10,375 nucleotides of DNA from Solirubrobacterales bacterium (lineage in GTDB: Bacteria > Actinomycetota > Thermoleophilia > Solirubrobacterales > Solirubrobacteraceae): the NCBI GenBank assembly GCA_003244035.1, contig QHBV01000243.1, positions 1 through 10,375 on the forward strand, read 5' to 3'. A program made the position numbers and the translations under genes. Positions 6,661 through 10,375 of the stretch are shown one piece after another. Within the stretch, counting starts at the first letter, position 1, and each line of letters begins with the position of its first letter. The notes under the pieces are model-generated. The model did not search any database. It was not told the DNA's origin and worked only from the letters and a program-made list of their open reading frames with translations.

Positions 6661-7394
6661 TCAGCGTCCGGCCGGGGCGGAAGAGCGATTGAGCTGGTAG
6701 CGCAGCTCGCGCTTGAGCAGCTTGCCCGACGCGTTCTTGGCCAGTTCGTCGACGAAGTGCACCGACTTGGGGACCTTGTGGGCGGCCAGGCGCTCGCGCG
6801 CGAACGCGATCAGCTCCTCGGGCGCCACCGGGGACCTGGCCACCACCACGGCGGCGATCGCCTCGATCCAGCGCTGGTGGGCCAACCCCACCACCGCCAC
6901 CTCAGCGACGGCGTCGTGCTCATAGATCGCATCCTCCACCTCACGCGAGGCGACCAGCACGCCGCCCGTGTTCGTCACGTGCTTGATCCGGTCGACCACG
7001 AACAGGTAGCCCTCCTCGTCGATCCGGCACGGGTCCCCGGTGTGAAACCAGCCGCCGCGGAACGCCTCCGCCGTGGCCTGCTCGTCATCGAGATAGCCGG
7101 CCGCGACCGTATTGGACCGGACCAGGATCTCGCCGACGGTCCGGCCGTCGGCCGGCACCGGGGCCAGCTGCCGGCCGGCAACCCGGACGTCGGCCACGGA
7201 CACGGTGGGCACCCCCCGCCGGCTCAGCCGCTCGGCCAGCATGGTGGCCGGCAGGTCCGTCCAGCCCTCCTGGTACTCGCAGACCAGCGACGGCCCGTAG
7301 GTCTCGGTCAGCCCGTACAGGTGCGTCACCTGGAAGCCCATCTGCTGCACCGCGGCGATGGTCTCCTTGGTGGGCGGGCGCCCCCGACCGCGGC
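6661..7394 (-). pseudogene. 5'-truncated, frameshifted acyl-CoA ligase (FadD-like)
   Basis: Only the C-terminal part of an AMP-forming acyl-CoA synthetase is present, about 230 of the usual 500 or more residues. Seen in order: THLYGLTETYGP (adenylate-binding motif A5), GWFHTGDPCRIDEEGYLFVVDRIK (A7/A8 hinge), TGGVLVASREVEDAIYEH, and KNASGKLLKREL with the catalytic Lys. These C-terminal motifs resemble FadD-type fatty-acid ligases. The nucleotide P-loop region (TSGTTG-PKG) and the rest of the N-terminal domain are missing. A GTG at 7348-7350 opens the intact frame, but homology continues upstream as TKETIAAV. It then jumps frame near 7371-7380, since AAVGGA of the expected VGGAPPT block is readable only in another frame (7377-7394). 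Upstream of that, no ligase sequence is recognisable. It cannot be a working ligase; I read it as a decaying gene end beside LtrA. Confidence 0.8.
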
Positions 7395-7570
7395 CCGGAT
7401 CAGCCGCCCGGCCACGAAGCTGCGCCGGGCGCCGGCCCGGGCCAGCTCGGCCTGGTGGATTTCACCGGCCGACCCGGCCAGCGTCCTGGACCCGCGTCGG
7501 GCTGCCCCGGCCAGCAGCCAATGGCGGGGCGCCCGGGTCGCGGCCGCGATCACAATGCGGAACATGAGGT
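7395..7570. other. Gap upstream of the ligase remnant
   Basis: A minus-strand frame starting MFRIVIAAATRAP at 7565 is open through here and runs into the VGGA residue of the ligase remnant. Its residues are rich in Ala, Arg and Gly and match no family I know, so it may be foreign sequence joined to the ligase or simply GC-rich open frame. No promoter, repeat or mobile-element end is seen. Confidence 0.35.
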
Positions 7571-7960
7571 TTACCCGCCGCTATTGCTGGCGTCCTGCGG
7601 GTCGACGCCTGCCTCCGCCGGAAACCTCGCCAGGCACGCCGTCAGATCGGCCACGTTGGCGTCGCTGGCCCTGGTGGTGCTGAAGCGCACCGAGTGGACG
7701 ATGTCGAGGGCTGGCTGGTCGCGGAGGATCGGGGCGGCCGTCACGTTCGGCACATGTGAGCACGCCGCCCGGATACGCAGCACCTGCGCCACCGAGGTAC
7801 CAGGCTTGAAGCTGACGTCCACCCACCGCTGGGACAGCGCAGCGTCCATCTTCGCGCAGCCAGCCAGCGTCAGCAGGGCCAGCCCCGCCGTGGCTGACAC
7901 GCGGATCAGTGCCGGCAGCACCGGCGCGGGCTGCAGAGGAATATCACGAATGCGTGGCAC
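7571..7960 (-). CDS. Small predicted lipoprotein, actinobacterial type (129 aa)
   Basis: The most likely start is the GTG at 7958-7960 (MPRIRDIP...), preceded by GAGGCGG about ten bases upstream. A later GTG (MLPALIRV...) would also leave a valid signal peptide, and an in-frame start at 8050 would give a poor, over-long leader. The N-terminus has a basic part, a hydrophobic core (SATAGLALLTLAGC) and a lipobox LAGC with the lipidated Cys at residue 35. The mature protein of about 95 residues would be anchored outside the membrane. It contains a spaced pair, AACSHVPNV and LTACLARF, whose cysteines could form a disulfide. The pattern ACSHVPNV...VRFSTTRAS...L..CL.RFP...GVDP recalls a group of small actinobacterial lipoproteins of unknown function. 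It is transcribed away from the Rieske pair. Confidence 0.75.
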   Translation of the reverse strand: MPRIRDIPLQPAPVLPALIRVSATAGLALLTLAGCAKMDAALSQRWVDVSFKPGTSVAQVLRIRAACSHVPNVTAAPILRDQPALDIVHSVRFSTTRASDANVADLTACLARFPAEAGVDPQDASNSGG

Positions 7961-8121
7961 GTTGTGAGCCGCCTCGTGGCAGGGGGCAAGACCGCTTGGC
8001 CAGGTACACCCGGTGGAACGAAGGCGGTTCCCACTGGGCATGTGCAGCAAGGTGAGACGAGCAGAATGAGCGAAGACCTGGAAAATCGAGCCGCAAGCTG
8101 ACGCGACCGTGGAGGAACCTG
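7961..8121. promoter_or_regulatory. Divergent regulatory region with inverted repeat
   Basis: This 161-bp gap lies between the lipoprotein and Rieske gene starts. It contains GTGGAAC (8013-8019) and GTTCCCAC (8027-8034), an inverted repeat with a seven-base spacer and one bulged base, which could be a regulator's operator. GGAGGA (8111-8116) is the ribosome binding site of the gene at 8122. A 12-codon frame (8066-8101, MSEDLENRAAS) has no convincing ribosome binding site. No clear -10/-35 pair was found. Confidence 0.4.
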
Positions 8122-9129
8122 ATGCGACCAGGCAGCGACCAGGCCGGCGATCCGCCAGCAGCCGGCCAGAAGGCCGGGCCGGCTATCGGCTCCCCGTTCG
8201 CTATCACCGGGCTGGACGCGTGGCACGGCGATCTCGTGGCGTGGCTCGACCGGCTCGACTGGCTCCGAACTCTGAGCGACCGGCTGACCGCCGTGCTGGG
8301 GCCAGTCCGCGAAAGGCATCAGGACAACCTTGTCCTTGAGCTGATGCATGGCGGCCGATGGGTCGGCCACCCGATACACCCAGCGCTGAGCGACCTGCCC
8401 ATCGGGCTGTGGACAGGCGTCATGGTGCTGGACGCTATGGACCGCGACCCCGCTCCCCGGCGCGGAATCGACGCCGCGGGCATGCTCAGCGCGGTCGGCA
8501 TCCTCGCCGCGGGCGCCACCGCCCTGACCGGTCTCACCGACTGGACCGTCAGCGACGATGAGGACCGCCGCGTCGGGCTCTTGCACGGCCTCCTCAACAC
8601 GGTCGCACTGGGGCTGCAAGGTGCCTCCCTGGGCACCCGGATGGCCGGCCGCCGTAGCACGGCAAGCGCTTTGGGCGCGGCCAGCCTCACGGTCACGGCC
8701 GCGGCCGGTTACCTCGGCGGTCATCTCGTATTCACCAAAGGTGTGATGGTCAACCGGGTGGCGTGGACCGTAGGGCCGCGGCGGTGGACGCGTGCGCTTC
8801 AGGAGGCTGACCTGCCTGACGACTCGCCGACCGCCGTCGAGGCCGAGGGCCGTCAGATCATGCTGTACCGCCACCGCGGCCACCTCTACGCCATCGACAA
8901 CATCTGCAGCCACGCCGGTGGCCTGCTCAGCCGCGGCCCAGTCGCAGACCTGACCGTGACATGCCCGCTGCACGGGTCCCGCTTCGCGCTCGCCGACGGC
9001 TGCGTCAGCCGCGGCCCGGCTAGCCAGCCGCAACCCGTGCTACCTACCCGGATCCGCAACGGGTGGATCGAGGTGCGCGGCAGCCTGCCGGCACCCCGGC
9101 GGCCCGCAACTGGAAGGAAACAGCCATGA
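8122..9129 (+). CDS. DUF2231 membrane domain fused to a Rieske [2Fe-2S] domain (335 aa)
   Basis: The ATG follows a GGAGGA site by five bases. Residues 1-80 are soluble. GHPIHPALSDLPIGLW (82-97) is the signature of the DUF2231 membrane domain. Roughly four hydrophobic segments follow, at about 90-105, 121-137, 151-170 and 183-203. Residues 235-320 are a Rieske domain with both ligand pairs intact: C262-S-H264 in CSHAGG and C281-P-L-H284 in CPLHGSRF. The strand order around YRHRGHLYAIDN is typical of Rieske ferredoxins. The protein would hold a [2Fe-2S] cluster at the membrane and move electrons to or from an unknown partner. There is no oxygenase catalytic domain, so it is not a Rieske oxygenase. 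The stop overlaps the next start (ATGA), coupling it to a second Rieske protein. The fusion type is known in bacteria, but its function is not established. Confidence 0.92.
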   Translation: MRPGSDQAGDPPAAGQKAGPAIGSPFAITGLDAWHGDLVAWLDRLDWLRTLSDRLTAVLGPVRERHQDNLVLELMHGGRWVGHPIHPALSDLPIGLWTGVMVLDAMDRDPAPRRGIDAAGMLSAVGILAAGATALTGLTDWTVSDDEDRRVGLLHGLLNTVALGLQGASLGTRMAGRRSTASALGAASLTVTAAAGYLGGHLVFTKGVMVNRVAWTVGPRRWTRALQEADLPDDSPTAVEAEGRQIMLYRHRGHLYAIDNICSHAGGLLSRGPVADLTVTCPLHGSRFALADGCVSRGPASQPQPVLPTRIRNGWIEVRGSLPAPRRPATGRKQP

Positions 9130-9500
9130 CGTTCGTAATCGTCGCGAACCTCGACGACCTCGAGGTCGGCGACACCATGCTCGTTGACGAGCTGCGTGAA
9201 CCGATCTGCCTCATCCGCCTCGATGATGACGACGTCAGAGCGATCCACAACACCTGCACCCACCAGCAGCAACCGCTTCACGAGGGCACCCTCCAGGACG
9301 ATGACACGCTGGTCTGCACCGCCCACGCATCACGCTACGACCTGACCACCGGCGAGGCCGTCGGCGTGTTTGCCTGCGGCCCCATCCCTGTGTACGCATG
9401 CAAGATCGAAGACGACGCCATTCTCGTCGACATCGACGAGCAGCTCAACGACGCACCCATCCCTAATCCTCCAGCACCCGGGTCGTTGGGCTCGCGCTAA
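9126..9500 (+). CDS. Soluble Rieske [2Fe-2S] ferredoxin-like protein (124 aa)
   Basis: The start MTFVIVANLDDLEVG at 9126 overlaps the previous stop (ATGA) and has GGAAGGAAA just upstream; an in-frame ATG at 9063 would add an unrelated basic stretch and is rejected. The protein is a single Rieske domain with ligands C44-T-H46 (NTCTHQQQPLHEG) and C64-T-A-H67 (CTAHASRYDLTTG), as in the ferredoxins of ring-hydroxylating dioxygenases and in NirD-like proteins. It is very acidic (DDDD at 33-36, many Asp/Glu), fitting a soluble electron carrier that docks to a basic surface. No signal peptide is present, so it is cytoplasmic. It is coupled to the membrane Rieske protein and they are probably partners in one electron chain. 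The final redox enzyme is not in this window. Confidence is high for the fold and low for the pathway. Confidence 0.93.
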   Translation: MTFVIVANLDDLEVGDTMLVDELREPICLIRLDDDDVRAIHNTCTHQQQPLHEGTLQDDDTLVCTAHASRYDLTTGEAVGVFACGPIPVYACKIEDDAILVDIDEQLNDAPIPNPPAPGSLGSR

Positions 9501-9634
9501 CGCCGCGCAGACCAACGATGAGGACAGGCCCGCCACCCGGCGGGACGTGGCCGAGGTGCGGATCGTGCTCAGAGTTTCTCATCACCCTGGGCGGGTGGTC
9601 CTGCCGCTCACCGCGGGGCGGATCATCGAGGTGA

Positions 9635-9832
9635 CCCGGCCAAAGGGTCGGCGTCCCGAAGCGAGGCCGCCAGGGAACTGACCGGGATGAAGGCGCTCCG
9701 CGGCGCTGGCGCAGCGAGGAGACCCGGTCGCGGCACTGGATCGACACCCATACCGACCAGGTCATCATCATCGTGTCCCTGGTACTCGGCTTCTGGCTGG
9801 TCGCGACCAGCATTTACTACATCGTCACCTAG
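9635..9832 (+). pseudogene. 3' remnant of a polytopic membrane protein, possibly GAP/SfLAP family
   Basis: This frame is open from 9635 to the TAG at 9830-9832 but has no usable start codon before its membrane segment. It ends with a convincing amphipathic turn, SRHWIDTHTDQV, and one transmembrane helix, VIIIVSLVLGFWLVATSIYY, followed by IVT and the stop. A Trp-bearing loop followed by a final helix resembles the C-terminus of GAP family (Sap/SfLAP-like) membrane proteins, but the match is from memory and short. No other part of such a protein is readable upstream in any plus-strand frame, so the rest seems lost. Alternatively it is a small protein started from a non-standard codon. Confidence 0.4.
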
Positions 9833-9835
9833 CTG

Positions 9836-9949
9836 GTGAGCCGGGTGAGAGCCAGCGCGTTCAGGCGGGCCGGCAACCGCGCGCAGATCGCTTACCACCA
9901 TGACGGCCGCCTGCCTGAGCCCCCGCGCACGTTGGCGCCGCAACCGTGA
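9836..9949 (+). other. Possible 37-aa ORF coupled to a following one
   Basis: A GTG at 9836 opens a frame ending at TGA 9947-9949. It lies in the same frame as the membrane-protein remnant and is separated from it by the single TAG. Its stop overlaps the GTG at 9946 (GTGA). The peptide (MSRVRASAFRRAG...LAPQP) matches nothing I know, and no ribosome binding site is seen. It may be chance. Confidence 0.2.
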
Positions 9950-10078
9950 ATCTCTCCGAACCCCTTGTCGTATTCGTGCTCGTCGCGATCATGGGAGCCG
10001 GCCGGCCTGGCCCGGGCGATGCGTCGCCGGGAACGTCCTGGCCAGGCTCCGCCACAGGCCTTCGAGGTTCGCGCGTGA
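9946..10078 (+). pseudogene. Possible small single-pass membrane protein broken by a 4-bp duplication
   Basis: From a GTG at 9946 the frame gives a short hydrophobic N-terminus, NLSEPLVVFVLVAIMGAG. It then turns into Gly/Pro-rich sequence right after a tandem GGCCGGCC (10000-10007). If one GGCC copy is ignored, the reading continues as GLARAMRRRERPGQAPPQAF to a stop at 10076-10078. That would be a plausible basic cytoplasmic tail for a protein of about 42 residues. This restoration is inference. No ribosome binding site precedes the GTG, although it overlaps the stop of a short upstream ORF. Confidence 0.25.
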
Positions 10079-10123
10079 GCTGCGGTGATCACCGGAGCGA
10101 CCACTCACATCATCCGGCCGGGC

Positions 10124-10375
10124 TCACTGCCGCCGGGCGACTGCGCAGTAGAGCCAGCGTGAGCCGTCGCTGTCGGACAGGGCGAGGTCTTCGGCTCCCC
10201 AGTCGCCGGCGTAGTCGAGGTGGGCGCCCCCGTCTGGGTGGCGCGGCGACACCAGGTCCAGGCCGGTGAATAGGCGTTCGATGTCGGGCCTGGAGCGAAA
10301 GTGCATCTGCTCGGTGGCGTGGTCGAAGACCCGGAGGAACTCGGCCACCGCGCGGGGTGGCTTGTGGTCGTCGGT
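10124..10375 (-). CDS. C-terminal part of a DUF574-type SAM-dependent methyltransferase
   Basis: The frame is open from the right edge of the window to the TGA at 10124-10126, so the N-terminal part, including the SAM-binding region, lies outside. The visible 83 residues include PPRAVAEFLRVFDHATEQMHFRSRPDIERLFTGLDLVSP, a helix followed by the pattern R(S/T)R.(E/D)(I/V)..(F/L)F.GL(E/D)LV.P that is characteristic of the last part of S-adenosyl methyltransferases of PF04672 (DUF574). These are abundant in actinobacteria and often lie near small regulators. The usual WxP-type ending is replaced by SRWLYCAVARRQ, a closing strand typical of Rossmann methyltransferases. The substrate is unknown. An in-frame GTG at 10348 is internal and is not taken as the start. 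Confidence 0.75.
   Translation of the reverse strand, partial: TDDHKPPRAVAEFLRVFDHATEQMHFRSRPDIERLFTGLDLVSPRHPDGGAHLDYAGDWGAEDLALSDSDGSRWLYCAVARRQ

Larger units (their letters stand above)
9501..10123. other. Gene-poor stretch with probable remnants
   Basis: No intact gene is supported across this 623-bp stretch. Several overlapping frames are open on both strands, as GC-rich DNA allows, but most have Arg/Pro/Ser-rich translations typical of shadows. Two pieces stand out and are listed separately: a start-less membrane-protein end (9635-9832) and a short hydrophobic N-terminus that may be frameshifted (9946-10078). No tRNA, insertion sequence end or CRISPR repeat was seen. Confidence 0.5.

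Noticed and set aside
5306..6700. Plus-strand frame of 464 codons over the LtrA gene
   Set aside because: The minus strand encodes a complete LtrA protein with all family motifs; this frame reads as Gly/Gln/Arg/Asp-rich low complexity.
6757..7683. Plus-strand frame of 308 codons over the ligase remnant and lipoprotein
   Set aside because: Opposite strand carries clear ligase motifs; the long open frame is a by-product of high GC content.
8066..8101. Short frame MSEDLENRAAS as a leader peptide before the Rieske operon
   Set aside because: No ribosome binding site, no attenuator hairpins and no run of regulatory codons; length alone is not evidence.
7906..9033. Minus-strand frame of 375 codons opposite the DUF2231-Rieske gene
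   Set aside because: The plus strand has a ribosome binding site, DUF2231 signature and intact Rieske ligands; this frame has none.

Overview
The window is high-GC throughout with strongly GC-biased third codon positions, four-base ATGA overlaps between genes, and TANNNT boxes placed for leaderless transcription. These point to a high-GC Actinomycetota chromosome. The DUF574-type methyltransferase end, the propane-monooxygenase-type operon and the small lipoprotein are all actinobacterial family types. I cannot assign a genus from the sequence alone.

Region 1 (1-3854, + strand) is the downstream half of a soluble di-iron monooxygenase operon of the propane/acetone type (prm/mim). It holds, in order, the 3' end of an amidohydrolase-fold gene, a MIP18/DUF59-type protein, a zinc NAD-dependent alcohol dehydrogenase and a specialised GroEL. 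Amidohydrolase/DUF59 and DUF59/ADH each overlap by ATGA; the GroEL gene follows after 25 bp with its own ribosome binding site. This gene order is the one known downstream of prmABCD/mimABCD. The oxygenase genes themselves should lie just left of the window. The DUF59 protein and the chaperonin probably help mature the oxygenase, and the dehydrogenase probably oxidises the alcohol it makes. The GroEL is divergent: the position of the catalytic Asp398 of E. coli GroEL is Gly, the glycine loop reads TGSG, the substrate groove is more polar, the GGM tail is absent and no groES is nearby.

Region 2 (3855-5291) holds three small genes: an unidentified 136-aa protein (-), an antibiotic-biosynthesis-monooxygenase-fold protein (+) divergent from it, and an unidentified 194-aa protein (-) convergent with that. 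The convergent stops lie in a 12-bp palindrome.

Region 3 (5474 to about 7570, - strand) holds a complete LtrA-family membrane protein. Just upstream of it is the 3' part of an acyl-CoA ligase gene that has lost its 5' half and changes frame where homology ends, so it reads as a pseudogene.

Region 4 (7571-9500) holds a small predicted lipoprotein (-) and, divergently, a coupled pair of Rieske proteins (+): a DUF2231 membrane protein fused to a Rieske domain, then a soluble Rieske ferredoxin overlapping it by ATGA. This looks like a small redox module whose partner cannot be seen here. An inverted repeat lies in the divergent promoter region.

Region 5 (9501-10123) has no intact gene. It contains a start-less 3' fragment of a polytopic membrane protein and short, possibly frameshifted ORFs. 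The window ends in the C-terminal part of a DUF574-type SAM-dependent methyltransferase (-).
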